Positions 17,201-26,245 of a stretch of DNA of 50,020 nucleotides are shown here, one piece after another. A model generated the notes under the pieces. It had not been told where the DNA came from. It saw nothing but the letters and a program-made list of their open reading frames with translations, and searched no databases. A program made the translations under genes and the position numbers. The DNA is from Actinomyces sp. (lineage in GTDB: Bacteria; Actinomycetota; Actinomycetes; Actinomycetales; Actinomycetaceae). Each line of letters starts with the position of its first letter. The first letter of the stretch is position 1. The stretch is taken from positions 1-50,020 of the forward strand of contig NZ_JARKVC010000002.1 in the NCBI RefSeq assembly GCF_029851875.1, read 5' to 3'.

Positions 17201-17234
17201 ACACCGCGTCAGCGCCGGCTGGCGTAATACAGCA

Positions 17235-17274
17235 GGGCGGGTACTCCTCCTGCTGGCAGGAGGAGTACCCGCCC
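17235..17274 (-). terminator. strong terminator after the GH31 gene
   Basis: GGGCGGGTACTCCTCCT (17235-17251) pairs perfectly with AGGAGGAGTACCCGCCC (17258-17274); the loop is six bases and can zip further. It lies about 33 nt beyond the alpha-xylosidase stop. Confidence 0.75.
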
Positions 17275-17306
17275 GCTCATCATTGAATGAAGAGCACAGT
17301 CCTGTG

Positions 17307-19310
17307 TCAGATCCCGATCTGCGCGCCCTCGCGGCGGAAGACCGGAATGTACTCGTACGGCGCAGCCACCGTTACCCGCCGACCGCCGTCGAAGGTCTCT
17401 CCGGAGTGGATCTCGACCCAGCGCGCACCGGCTGGCAGGTAGACCTCACGCTCGCGCGCGCCGGCCTTGAGCACGGGCGCCACGAGCAGGTCAGAGCCAA
17501 GCATGAACTCGTCGTCGATCTCCCAGGCCGCCTCGTCATCGGGGAACTGCAGGAAGAGCGTGCGCATGGCCGGGATGCCCTGCTCGGCAGCCTCGTCCAT
17601 GACCGTGGCGATATAAGGCCGCAGCCTCTCGCGCAGCTCCATGTGCTCGCGCGAGATCTCCAGGCAGCGCTCGCCATAGCTCCACACCTCGTTGGGGCCA
17701 CCGCTCATGGGCGATCCGAGCTCCCCGCGGGGCTCGCGGTGACCGTGCAGACGGAAGAGCGGGCAGAAGGCGCCGAAGGCGAACCAGCGGGCGTACAGCT
17801 CCTGGTAGCTCGGGTCACTCGGGTCACCGCCGTGGAAGCCACCAATGTCAGTGGTCCACCACGGGATCCCGGACATTCCGATGCTCAGTCCCGCCCGGAT
17901 CTGACGGGCCAGGGAGTCCCAGGTCGGCGGGATGTCCCCGGACCACACCGCCGCGCCGAGCTTTGCCTGGCCGGCCCAGGCCGAGCGGCACAGCAGGACG
18001 GTCGGCTCCTCCCCTGCGTCCCGGTTGCCCTCGTAGAAGGTGCGCGCGTTGTCACGCGGGTAGATGTTGGCCACTGCGGCACCAGGACCAGCGTAGAAGG
18101 ACAGGTTCTTCGGGTGACCGGGGTTGAGCTCGGGCTCGCAGGCGTCAAGCCACCACACGCGCACACCCAGGTCGAAGTACCCCCGCTTGACGGTCTCCCA
18201 CAGGAAGGCGCGCGCACGAGGGTTGGTCGGGTCGTAGAAGGACACCGGCAGCGAGCGCGGCATCTTCTTGTCGTGGATGTCCTGGTGGAGCTCCACGCCC
18301 TGGTCAGAGCCCACCAGCAGGCCGCGTGCGCGCATCTCGTCATAGTTCTCGGACAGGGGCGAGATCGTCGGCCAGATCGAGACCATGAGCTTGACACCCA
18401 TCTCGTCCAGATCGCGGATCATGGCCTCAGGGTCCGGGTACTCCTCGGGGTCGAACGTGTAGTCGCCCATCGCGGTCCAGTGGAAGAAGTCTGTGACGAT
18501 CACAGACAGCGGCAGGCCACGGCGCTTGTACTCTCGGGCGACGTCAAGGATCTCCTGCTGGCTGAGGTAGCGCAGCTTGCACTGCCAGAAGCCCGAGGCC
18601 CACTCCGGCAGCTGCGGGGCGTGCCCGACGGCGTCGGCGTAGTGGGACATGATATCCGCCGGGGTCTCACCCGCCGTGACCCAGTAGTCCAGGCCGGGCG
18701 CAGCGTCCGCGACCCAGCGCGTGGCGTCGTCGGACAGCTCCACGCGCCCGACCGCCGGGTTGTTCCACAGGAAGCCGTAGCCGCGGCTGGACAGGTAGAA
18801 GGGGATGCTGACCTCGGTGTTGCGCTGGACCAGGTCGATCACCAGCCCCTTGTGGTCCAGACGCCCGTGCTGGTGCTGGCCCAGGCCGTAGACGCGCTCA
18901 CCCTCGTAGGCCTTGAACTGCTGGTGGATCTCGTACAGGCCCGAGCGCTGGCCATAGAACACGTGGGAGCCTGGCCACCAGAAGTGCTCACGCTTCTCAG
19001 CCAGCAGCTCAACGCCGTCGCGGGTGCGCAGGAACTCCAGCATGACCGCGGGCTTGCCGTCGCCGGAGTCCAGGCGGGCGCGTACGGTCAGGTTGCCGAC
19101 GACGAGGTGGACGCTTCCGTCCTCCTCCTGCGCCACGCTGGCTGCGGGCAGGCCCTGCGGCCGTTCCTCCAGCGCACCGACGTCGCTGCTCGGGATCTGG
19201 TGCTGCGCGGCGCGCACGCGCACGGAGTCCGGCCCCCACTGCTCCACACGCAGCACCTCGTGCTCGTGCCGAATCTCAAAGCCGTCCTGGATTGCTGTGT
19301 ACTCCAGCAT
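17307..19310 (-). CDS. GH31 alpha-xylosidase-like glycosidase
   Basis: 667-residue cytoplasmic family-31 enzyme: N-terminal beta-sandwich, (beta/alpha)8 barrel, then two C-terminal beta domains. The nucleophile is expected at Asp389 in WWLDACEPE and the acid/base at Asp459 in VWSGDIPPTW; the GLGQHQHGRLDHKG block and the DACEPE form are typical of alpha-xylosidase-like members. It should cleave alpha-1,6-linked xylose, for example from isoprimeverose or xyloglucan fragments; alpha-glucosidase activity remains possible. The ATG at 19310 follows GAAGGAG at 6 nt; an upstream in-frame ATG (19370) has no such site. It is the last gene of a second importer operon. Confidence 0.88.
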   Translation of the reverse strand: MLEYTAIQDGFEIRHEHEVLRVEQWGPDSVRVRAAQHQIPSSDVGALEERPQGLPAASVAQEEDGSVHLVVGNLTVRARLDSGDGKPAVMLEFLRTRDGVELLAEKREHFWWPGSHVFYGQRSGLYEIHQQFKAYEGERVYGLGQHQHGRLDHKGLVIDLVQRNTEVSIPFYLSSRGYGFLWNNPAVGRVELSDDATRWVADAAPGLDYWVTAGETPADIMSHYADAVGHAPQLPEWASGFWQCKLRYLSQQEILDVAREYKRRGLPLSVIVTDFFHWTAMGDYTFDPEEYPDPEAMIRDLDEMGVKLMVSIWPTISPLSENYDEMRARGLLVGSDQGVELHQDIHDKKMPRSLPVSFYDPTNPRARAFLWETVKRGYFDLGVRVWWLDACEPELNPGHPKNLSFYAGPGAAVANIYPRDNARTFYEGNRDAGEEPTVLLCRSAWAGQAKLGAAVWSGDIPPTWDSLARQIRAGLSIGMSGIPWWTTDIGGFHGGDPSDPSYQELYARWFAFGAFCPLFRLHGHREPRGELGSPMSGGPNEVWSYGERCLEISREHMELRERLRPYIATVMDEAAEQGIPAMRTLFLQFPDDEAAWEIDDEFMLGSDLLVAPVLKAGAREREVYLPAGARWVEIHSGETFDGGRRVTVAAPYEYIPVFRREGAQIGI

Positions 19311-19400
19311 CTGAAGCTCCTTCGCTCCTGGTGTCAAAGATGATTGAGTGCGAATGGCCTGAGCGGTCACGCCCGCCCTAGACCCAGGGTCGTCAGGCAG

Positions 19401-20219
19401 TCAGGCCTTCACCGCCCCTCCGGCGGCTCCCGCGGCGACGTACTTCTGAGCCACCACGAGCAGGATCGCCGCGGGCAGGGAGGCCATCGTCGCCGTCGCC
19501 ATGACCGATCCCCAGTCAGCGACGTAGCCACCGATGAACTGGTAGATGCCCAGGGTGACCGGGCGGGCTGAGGAGCTGGAGCTCAGCGTCAGGGCGAACA
19601 GGAAGTCGCTCCATGCGAACAGGAAGCTGAACAGTGCTGCCGTGATGACGGCGTTCGTGCTCAGCGGCAGCACGATGGAGAAGAAGGTGCGGAACCTGCC
19701 TGCGCCGTCGACCCTGGCGGCCTCCAGCACGGACATGGGGATCGCCCGCATGAAGGCCTGGATGATGAGAATGGAGAAGGGAACGCCCAGGGCGGAGTCA
19801 GCAAGGATGAGCCCCAGCGTGGTGTTGAGGATGCCCAGGTCGTTGTAGGCGGAGTACAGGGCGTTGGCGATGACGATGCCCGGGATCATCTGGCTGATGA
19901 GCAGGGCGAACATGACCAGTGCGGACCCGCGCACGCGGTAGAGCGAGAGCGCGTAGGCCGCAGGCGTGGAGACGACCAGGCTGAGCACCGTGGCGCCGAC
20001 GGACACCACGAGGCTGGTGACCAGGTTGGCCCCCTGGCTGGCGAAGGCAGAGCGGTAGCCGTCCAGGCTCGGGTGGATCGGGAACCAGCTGAGGTCGACG
20101 GTGGCCACGCCCGGCTGCAAGGAGGCGTTGACCATCCAGTAGACAGGGAAGAGCATGAGGGCTAGGAAGAACAGGCCCAGCACCACGTGAAACCAGGTGC
20201 GGTTGCTTGAGTGTCGCAT
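19401..20219 (-). CDS. CUT1 carbohydrate ABC transporter permease (MalG-like), second system
   Basis: 272-residue permease with six membrane segments and the coupling loop LEAARVDGAGRFRTFFSIVLP. The ATG at 20219 is preceded by GAGAGG; a 72-nt longer open frame would run into the upstream permease gene and starts with non-membrane, frame-shadow sequence. It lies 13 nt after that gene and 90 nt before the GH31 gene. It should import the GH31 substrate. No ATPase gene is present. Confidence 0.9.
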   Translation of the reverse strand: MRHSSNRTWFHVVLGLFFLALMLFPVYWMVNASLQPGVATVDLSWFPIHPSLDGYRSAFASQGANLVTSLVVSVGATVLSLVVSTPAAYALSLYRVRGSALVMFALLISQMIPGIVIANALYSAYNDLGILNTTLGLILADSALGVPFSILIIQAFMRAIPMSVLEAARVDGAGRFRTFFSIVLPLSTNAVITAALFSFLFAWSDFLFALTLSSSSSARPVTLGIYQFIGGYVADWGSVMATATMASLPAAILLVVAQKYVAAGAAGGAVKA

Positions 20220-20232
20220 TCGTTGCTGCCTC

Positions 20233-21147
20233 TCAGTCCTGGTTGCTGGAGCGGGAGACCCGCAGGTAGACCAGCGCGAAGACCAGGGCAATGATCACGA
20301 GGATGTTGCCCAGCGCCGCCCCCTGGCCGAACTCGAAGTTGGCGAAGGAGAGCTTGTAGGACTGTGTCGCCAGCGTCTCCGTGGCGTTGGAGGGCCCGCC
20401 TCCGGTCAGTCCCAGGATGATGTCGAGAACCTTGAGGGTGTAGACCACGCCAAGAATGAGGACCACCGAGACCACAGGGCGCAGCAGGGGCCAGGTGACG
20501 TTGCGGAAGGCCTTCCATCCCACGGCCCCGTCCAGCGCCGCGGCCTCGTACAGCTCGTCCGGGACGTCCTGGAGCCCGGAGTAGAGGATGGTCATGTTGA
20601 AGGGGATCCCGAGCCAGATATTGACCATGATGACGGCGATGAGGGCCACCGAGGTGCTCGTCAGCCACGGCACGGCGTCAATGTGAAGCAGCCCCAGGAC
20701 CTGGTTGATGACGCCGCTGTCCTTGTCCAGCATCCACTTCCAGATGGCGCTGGAGACGATCATCGGAAGCAGCCAGGGCAGCAGCAGGAGCGAGCGCATG
20801 ACGCCGCTGAGCGGAAAGCGCTTCTTGAAGAAGACTGCCAACGCCAGGCCGATGGTGAACTGCCCGATGATGGATCCGACGGTGAACAGGACCGTGTTCA
20901 GCAGGGCAGTAGTGAAGACCGAGGACCGGATGACTGCGACGTAGTTGTCTAGCCCGACGAAAGGGGCCTCGCCGGTATAGAAGGTCTTGGTTGTGTACTC
21001 CTGCAGGCTCATCGTGATGTTCTTGATGATCGGATAGCCGAAGAACATCAGCAGGAAGGCAATTGCGGGGGTCAGGAAGGCCCATTTCGCCAGCTCCTCG
21101 CGTCGTTGCTGACGACGGCGTGCTGGCCGGGTCGTTTCAGAGGGCAC
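20233..21147 (-). CDS. CUT1 carbohydrate ABC transporter permease (MalF-like), second system
   Basis: 304-residue permease with a basic N-terminus (RPARRRQQRREELAK), six membrane segments and the coupling loop YEAAALDGAVGWKAFRNVTWP. Translation starts at GTG, with AAAGGAG eight bases upstream. It pairs with the MalG-like permease that follows and the lipoprotein that precedes it by 60 nt. Confidence 0.92.
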   Translation of the reverse strand: MPSETTRPARRRQQRREELAKWAFLTPAIAFLLMFFGYPIIKNITMSLQEYTTKTFYTGEAPFVGLDNYVAVIRSSVFTTALLNTVLFTVGSIIGQFTIGLALAVFFKKRFPLSGVMRSLLLLPWLLPMIVSSAIWKWMLDKDSGVINQVLGLLHIDAVPWLTSTSVALIAVIMVNIWLGIPFNMTILYSGLQDVPDELYEAAALDGAVGWKAFRNVTWPLLRPVVSVVLILGVVYTLKVLDIILGLTGGGPSNATETLATQSYKLSFANFEFGQGAALGNILVIIALVFALVYLRVSRSSNQD

Positions 21148-21207
21148 CGTTGCGCTCCTTTCTCGTCAGTTGCGGGCCGGGGCCCGCAACGGGCCCCGGC
21201 CTCGCTG

Positions 21208-22461
21208 TCAGGACAGGAAGTCAGACCTGGCTGTCTCAAGTGCGGCCAGAGGCTCTTCCTTGCCCGTCAGCGCCGACTGGATCGCGTTGTAGAGCGCCTC
21301 GGCGGTCTTGGGCCACGCCTCACCGAGCTGAGCGGTGCGCGAACGGCCGTTGTTGACGGCGGTGACCAGCGGCTCCATCTGGGGCAGTGCCTCGATGTAG
21401 GCGGCGTCCACGCCCTCCTTGGTGGGGATGGTGAAGCGGGTGGTATTGAGCTCCAGGACCGTGCCATCGTCCAGGAGAGCCTGCAACAGCTCCACGGCCT
21501 TGGCCTGCCTGGCCTGGTCACCGGTCTGCGGGACCGACCACAGCTCACCGCCCAGTGGCGCGACCGCCGTGTCACCGGCTGCCGGCACCGGGATCTGCGC
21601 CACGGCCCAGCTGACGTCGGACCTGTCGAAGGTAGTGGTCAGCCATGGTCCGTCAATGACCATCGCCGCCTTGGCAGAGGTGAGCTGCTCTCCCACCTCC
21701 GTCTGGGACCAGTTGAGGACCGACTCCGACGCCGATCCGTCACGTAAGAGGTCCACCCACAGCTGCAGCGCGCTAGCAGCCTCCGGGGTGGCGATGTCCG
21801 TCTCGTCAGCGCCAGCGGACCAGAAGAAGGGCAGGAACTGCCAGGAGCCCTCGTAGGAGGCCTTGGCGCAGAAGGCAATTCCGTAGGTGTCACCTCTCGT
21901 CAGCGTCTTCGCGGCGGCCTTGAGCTCGTCCCAGGTGGTCGGCACGTCGAGGTCTGCGGCGTCGAGCAGGTCCTTGTTGTAGTACAGACCCAGGGTGTTG
22001 GCGCACGGCCCCATGCCGTAGAGCTTGCCCTCGTAGGTGCCAGCGCCCACGAAGCCCTCGATGAAACCCTCCGCCTTGAAGCCGAGGTCATCCAGCGGAG
22101 TCAGCGCGCCAGTAGCCGCGATCTGCTGAAGATCCGGGTTGTCGAGCATCAGCAGGTCAGGCAGCGTGCGCGAGGAGCTCATCTGCAGCACCTTCTGGAT
22201 CAGGCTCGTGCCGTGGACGGCCTCGCGCTCGATCGTGACACCGACCTTCTTCGCCGCAGCCTCCAGGGCCTTGGCAAAGATGCCGTTGTCTGGGTCGTCG
22301 GCGTAGTAGTCGAGGATCTTCAGGGTCATGGCATCACCAGAGTCGGACTTGCCACCGCCGCCTCCACCGCAGGCGGTGAGCGGCACGGCGGCCAGTGCGA
22401 GGGCGGTGCCCTGGAGGAGATGGCGGCGGGCGATCGAGGTCATGGGCATCGTTGCGGGCAT
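21208..22461 (-). CDS. carbohydrate ABC transporter substrate-binding lipoprotein, second system
   Basis: 417-residue lipoprotein: basic/hydrophobic signal and lipobox LTAC (Cys31), then a six-glycine linker and a family-1 solute-binding domain (MTLKILDYYADDPDNG; KLYGMGPCANTLGLYYNKDLL). GGAGGAAGGA precedes the ATG. It would present an alpha-xyloside or similar oligosaccharide to the two permeases. The leader contains the 20-bp palindrome at 22506-22525, so the divergent LacI protein probably represses it. Confidence 0.9.
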   Translation of the reverse strand: MPATMPMTSIARRHLLQGTALALAAVPLTACGGGGGGKSDSGDAMTLKILDYYADDPDNGIFAKALEAAAKKVGVTIEREAVHGTSLIQKVLQMSSSRTLPDLLMLDNPDLQQIAATGALTPLDDLGFKAEGFIEGFVGAGTYEGKLYGMGPCANTLGLYYNKDLLDAADLDVPTTWDELKAAAKTLTRGDTYGIAFCAKASYEGSWQFLPFFWSAGADETDIATPEAASALQLWVDLLRDGSASESVLNWSQTEVGEQLTSAKAAMVIDGPWLTTTFDRSDVSWAVAQIPVPAAGDTAVAPLGGELWSVPQTGDQARQAKAVELLQALLDDGTVLELNTTRFTIPTKEGVDAAYIEALPQMEPLVTAVNNGRSRTAQLGEAWPKTAEALYNAIQSALTGKEEPLAALETARSDFLS

Positions 22462-22505
22462 GAGTGGATCCTTCCTCCTCGTCGAAACGTTGGAATCTCA
22501 AGCGG

Positions 22506-22525
22506 ATACGTATGCGCATACGTAT
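22506..22525. promoter_or_regulatory. perfect 20-bp palindromic operator for the second LacI
   Basis: ATACGTATGCGCATACGTAT is its own complement across all 20 bases. It lies 45 nt before the lipoprotein gene and 158 nt before the LacI gene in their divergent gap. Size and central GC step fit a LacI-family operator. Assignment to the neighbouring regulator is inferred. Confidence 0.75.
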
Positions 22526-22683
22526 GAGAGCTGAGCCTTCGGACGTCTCGGACGGTGATGTAATGGGGCTGGGCACAGCTTCATCGCCGTGCTCCGTGTC
22601 ACGAATGTATCGTGAGAATAAGTTGACCGCAAGACAATTTTGCTCTTCCCGTTCGACCCCACTACACGCCCCCGGAGACACAG

Positions 22684-23700
22684 ATGGCCGCTTCCGTCAC
22701 CAGCCGAGATGTTGCCGAGGCCGCAGGCGTCTCGCAGTCGACGGTCTCCTACGTCCTGAGCGGCAAGCGATTCGTCGCCCCGGACACACAGGCACGCGTC
22801 CTGGCGGCCATGGACGACCTGGGCTACCGGCCCCACGTGAGCGCCCGCGCCCTGAAGAGCCGACGCAGCGGCATCATCGGTGTCGTCGTGCCCTACCACG
22901 CACTGACAGACACCGCCAACCAGTACCGCTACGTCGTCTCGATCGCTGCCGCCTGCCGTGAGTATGACTACGAGCTGCTCATGGCCTCCTCCGAGGAAGG
23001 CATCGAGGGAATGCGCCGCCTCATCGACTCCGCCCAGTGCGACGGGCTGGTCATCATGGACGTCCTGGACCATGACCCACGCGTGCTCCAGGCACACGAG
23101 GCACGTATCCCCTCCATCTTCATCGGTACCAGCCACGACTCCGACGTGACCGCGGTCGACACCAGCTTTGAGGAGATCGCCGAGCGCTGCATCGACCTCG
23201 TAGCCGATCGCGGCCACACCGAGGCCCTCATCCTGACCAGCGCCTCGGAGCACGTGTGCGCCATGGGCTTCTCCCACCGTTTCGACCGCACGCTCAGCAG
23301 CCGCGCTGCCGCTCGAGGGTGCGAGCTGGTCCACGCCCAGGTTCGGCGAGGCCTGGCTCCCATGCGCGAGGCCATCAGCGAGGCCCTCCAGATCCACCCG
23401 GAGCTCACGGCTGTGATCACCGGCCCCACCTTGTGCGCCGACGACGCCGCCAACGCGCTACTCGCCCTGGACCTGACTCCCGGCCAGGACGTCTCACTGG
23501 TGGCAGCCGCCCACCCGGCAGACTCCCCTCACACGGAGATCGACTACACCTACTTCGACGCCGACGTCCCCACGGTGGTGTCCACCGCGATCGAGATCCT
23601 CATCAACACACTCGAGGGAGGCCCCCGCAACCTCAATCAGGGCCTGCAGACCATCTCGCCGGTCTTCCATGCCGGCGCGTCACTGCGTCCGATCGAGTGA
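22684..23700 (+). CDS. LacI-family transcriptional regulator, second system
   Basis: 338 residues. The helix-turn-helix TSRDVAEAAGVSQSTVSYVLSG (about 6-27) and hinge SARALKSRRSGIIGVVV are typical; the sensor domain follows. GGAGACACAG precedes the ATG. It is divergent from the importer/GH31 operon and probably represses it, releasing in response to an alpha-xyloside or xylose-type ligand (inferred). Followed by a long inverted repeat. Confidence 0.9.
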   Translation: MAASVTSRDVAEAAGVSQSTVSYVLSGKRFVAPDTQARVLAAMDDLGYRPHVSARALKSRRSGIIGVVVPYHALTDTANQYRYVVSIAAACREYDYELLMASSEEGIEGMRRLIDSAQCDGLVIMDVLDHDPRVLQAHEARIPSIFIGTSHDSDVTAVDTSFEEIAERCIDLVADRGHTEALILTSASEHVCAMGFSHRFDRTLSSRAAARGCELVHAQVRRGLAPMREAISEALQIHPELTAVITGPTLCADDAANALLALDLTPGQDVSLVAAAHPADSPHTEIDYTYFDADVPTVVSTAIEILINTLEGGPRNLNQGLQTISPVFHAGASLRPIE

Positions 23701-23748
23701 CAAGGAGGGAGGAGGCGGCGCCGCACTCAGGGGGACACCTCGAACCTA

Positions 23749-23821
23749 GTCGCTTTCGCCTCTTGACCGTCGGTTTCGTCGCTTTCCGCTGCGAAAGCGA
23801 CGGTCAAGAGGCGAAAGCGAC
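23749..23821. repeat. perfect 24-bp inverted repeat with nested copy, GTCGCTTTCGC family, copy 2
   Basis: The arms 23749-23772 and 23798-23821 are exactly complementary over 24 bp and begin GTCGCTTTCGC, as in the 15498 element. The loop contains a smaller inverted pair CGTCGCTTTC (23777-23786)/GAAAGCGACG (23793-23802), so two mutually exclusive hairpins are possible. Located 49 nt after the LacI stop. Confidence 0.78.
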
Positions 23822-24050
23822 GCCATAGCGACATCCCCGTCTACACGGGAGCTCCTGCACCCACCACCACAAGGCGCGGCAACAGAATCCTCCCCACTTT
23901 TGTTCTTCCCTGATACTTTTGGGGTGAGAACAGCACCTCTCACGCGCGGGTGCGCTGTGCAGTTGAGCCAGCACGCCCGCGCGCGGGAGGATCAGCACAG
24001 TCGGGGCAACACCCATCGTCGCCCCACCCACGACCAAGGAGCCTCAAGCG

Positions 24051-26135
24051 ATGAGCCCTGCCCCCTTCTCTCTGACCGACGACGACCGCAAGGCCGTCGC
24101 CGTCTCCAAGGCGCTGGCGGCCGACGCCGTCGAGAAGGCCGGATCCGGCCACCCGGGTGCCGCCATCTCCCTGGCCGGTGTGGCCTACCTGCTCTACCAG
24201 TACGAGATGGTCTGCGACCCCGCCGACCCGCAGTGGCTGGGGCGGGACCGCTTCGTCCTGTCCGCCGGGCACGCCTCGGTCATGCAGTACGTCCAGCTCA
24301 CCCTGGCCGGCTACGGCCTGGAGGTCAGTGACCTGGAGCAGCTGCGCCAGGCCGGCTCCCTGACCCCCGGTCACCCCGAGTACGGACACACCAAGGGCGT
24401 GGAGACCACTACCGGCCCGCTGGGTGCCGGCCTGTCCAACGCCGTCGGCCTGGCCATGGCCGCCCGCCGCGAGCACGGCCTGCTCGACGCCTCCACCCCC
24501 GCCGGCCAGTCCGTCTTCGACCACTTCGTCTACACGATCGTGGGTGACGGCTGCCTCCAGGAGGGCATCACCGCCGAGGCCGCCTCCCTGGCCGGGACCC
24601 AGCAGCTGGGCAACCTCATCGCCATCTACGACGACAACGACATCTCCATCGAGGGAGACACCGACATCTCCTTCACCGAGGACCCCTCCGCCCGCTTCGC
24701 CGCCTACGGCTGGCAGGTGCTGGACGTGGACTGGAAGAAGGGCGGCACCTACCACGAGGACCTCCAGGCCCTCCACGCCGCCCTGGAGGAGGCCCGCGCC
24801 GAGACCACGCGCCCCACCCTCATCCGCCTGCGCACCATCATCGCCTGGCCCTCCCCCACCAAGCAGGGCACGGCCGGCTCCCACGGCTCCAAGCTCGGCA
24901 CCGACGAGGTCGCCGGCCTCAAGGAGGCCCTCGGCCTGGACCCGGCCACGAGCTTCGACGTCCCCGCCGACCTCCTGGCCTACACCCGCACCCACGCCGC
25001 CGAGCGGGCCAGGACCGCCCGCAGGGACTGGGACGACCGTTTCAGCGCCTGGCGCCGCGCCAACCCCGAGGGCGCCGCGCTCCTGGACCGTCTGCAGGCC
25101 CACGCCCTGCCTGAGGGCCTGGCCGAGGCCCTGCCCACCTGGGAGCCCGGCGACTCCCTGGCCACCCGCGCCGCCTCCGGCAAGACCCTCTCCGCCCTGG
25201 CACCGGTCATGCCCGAGCTGTGGGGCGGGTCCGCCGACCTGGCCGGGTCGAACAACACCTCCATGGCCGGGGAGCCCTCCTTCCTGCCGGCCAGCCTCGC
25301 TCAGAACGAGGGCGACGGCCCTTACGGACGCACCCTCCACTTCGGTATCCGCGAGCACGCCATGGGCGGCATCCTCAACGGCATCGCCCTGGACGGCCTG
25401 ACCCGCCCCTACGGCGGCACCTTCCTGGTCTTCAGCGACTACATGCGCCCGGCCGTCCGCCTGGCCGCGCTGATGGGCCTACCCACCACCTTCGTGTGGT
25501 CGCACGACTCCATCGGTGTGGGCGAGGACGGCCCCACCCACCAGCCGGTCGAGCACCTGGCCTGCCTGCGCGCCATCCCGGGTCTGGCCGTCGTCCGTCC
25601 GGCTGACGCCAACGAGACCGCGGCCGCCTGGCTGGCGATCCTGGAGCAGCGAGGCCCGGCCGGGCTCATCCTCAGCCGTCAGAACCTTCAGGTCGCGGCG
25701 ACGCCGCAGGCCGCCCGCGAGGGAGTGCGCAAGGGCGCCTACGTCCTGGCCGAGGCCTGCGACACCTCGGGCACCGAGGCAGGCCCCGCCGTCGTCCTCG
25801 TGGCTACCGGATCCGAGGTCGGCGTGGCGCTGGGGGCCCGCGAGCTGCTGCAGAAGGCGGGGACGCCCACGCGCGTGGTCTCTGCCCCCTGCCTGGAGTG
25901 GTTCGACGCCCAGGACGAGGCCTACCGCTCTTCCGTCCTGCCCGAGGACGCCACCAAGGTGGCTATCGAGGCAGGCATCGCCATGGGCTGGCGCGAGTAC
26001 GTGGGCGACGACGGCGCGATCGTCTCGCTGGAGCACTACGGCGCCTCCGCCCCTGGCTCGCTGCTGTTCAAGGAGTACGGCTTCACGCCTGAGCACGTGG
26101 CTGAGGTCGCGACCCAGGCGCTGAGCAAGGCCTGA
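24051..26135 (+). CDS. tkt: transketolase
   Basis: 694-residue thiamine-diphosphate enzyme of the pentose phosphate pathway, exchanging two-carbon units between xylulose 5-phosphate and ribose 5-phosphate or erythrose 4-phosphate. The TPP motif GDGCLQEGITAEAASLAG with DDNDISIEG is present near residues 165-203; GSGHPGAAISLAG lies near the N-terminus, and the pyrimidine and C-terminal domains are complete (VGEDGPTHQPVEHLACLR). AAGGAG precedes the ATG. It links the xylose island to central metabolism, although transketolase is also housekeeping. The 229 nt before it hold no clear promoter. A strong terminator follows. Confidence 0.96.
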   Translation: MSPAPFSLTDDDRKAVAVSKALAADAVEKAGSGHPGAAISLAGVAYLLYQYEMVCDPADPQWLGRDRFVLSAGHASVMQYVQLTLAGYGLEVSDLEQLRQAGSLTPGHPEYGHTKGVETTTGPLGAGLSNAVGLAMAARREHGLLDASTPAGQSVFDHFVYTIVGDGCLQEGITAEAASLAGTQQLGNLIAIYDDNDISIEGDTDISFTEDPSARFAAYGWQVLDVDWKKGGTYHEDLQALHAALEEARAETTRPTLIRLRTIIAWPSPTKQGTAGSHGSKLGTDEVAGLKEALGLDPATSFDVPADLLAYTRTHAAERARTARRDWDDRFSAWRRANPEGAALLDRLQAHALPEGLAEALPTWEPGDSLATRAASGKTLSALAPVMPELWGGSADLAGSNNTSMAGEPSFLPASLAQNEGDGPYGRTLHFGIREHAMGGILNGIALDGLTRPYGGTFLVFSDYMRPAVRLAALMGLPTTFVWSHDSIGVGEDGPTHQPVEHLACLRAIPGLAVVRPADANETAAAWLAILEQRGPAGLILSRQNLQVAATPQAAREGVRKGAYVLAEACDTSGTEAGPAVVLVATGSEVGVALGARELLQKAGTPTRVVSAPCLEWFDAQDEAYRSSVLPEDATKVAIEAGIAMGWREYVGDDGAIVSLEHYGASAPGSLLFKEYGFTPEHVAEVATQALSKA

Positions 26136-26145
26136 TCACGGCCCC

Positions 26146-26182
26146 GAGGGGGCGGACGGCTCGGTGAGCCGTCCGCCCCCTC
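26146..26182 (+). terminator. transketolase terminator
   Basis: GAGGGGGCGGACGGCTC (26146-26162) and GAGCCGTCCGCCCCCTC (26166-26182) form a perfect 17-bp stem with a 3-nt loop, 10 nt after the tkt stop. Confidence 0.88.
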
Positions 26183-26245
26183 GTCGTCCCCTGTCGTTCC
26201 CCGCAGCCCCCCACGCCACCCGACGTCCTAACCCCGCAGTCCGCG

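Noticed and set aside
17190-19343. 717-codon open frame opposite the GH31 gene
   Set aside because: Antisense shadow of a high-GC gene: no family resemblance, no ribosome-binding site, composition rich in Gly/Arg/Val typical of reverse frames.
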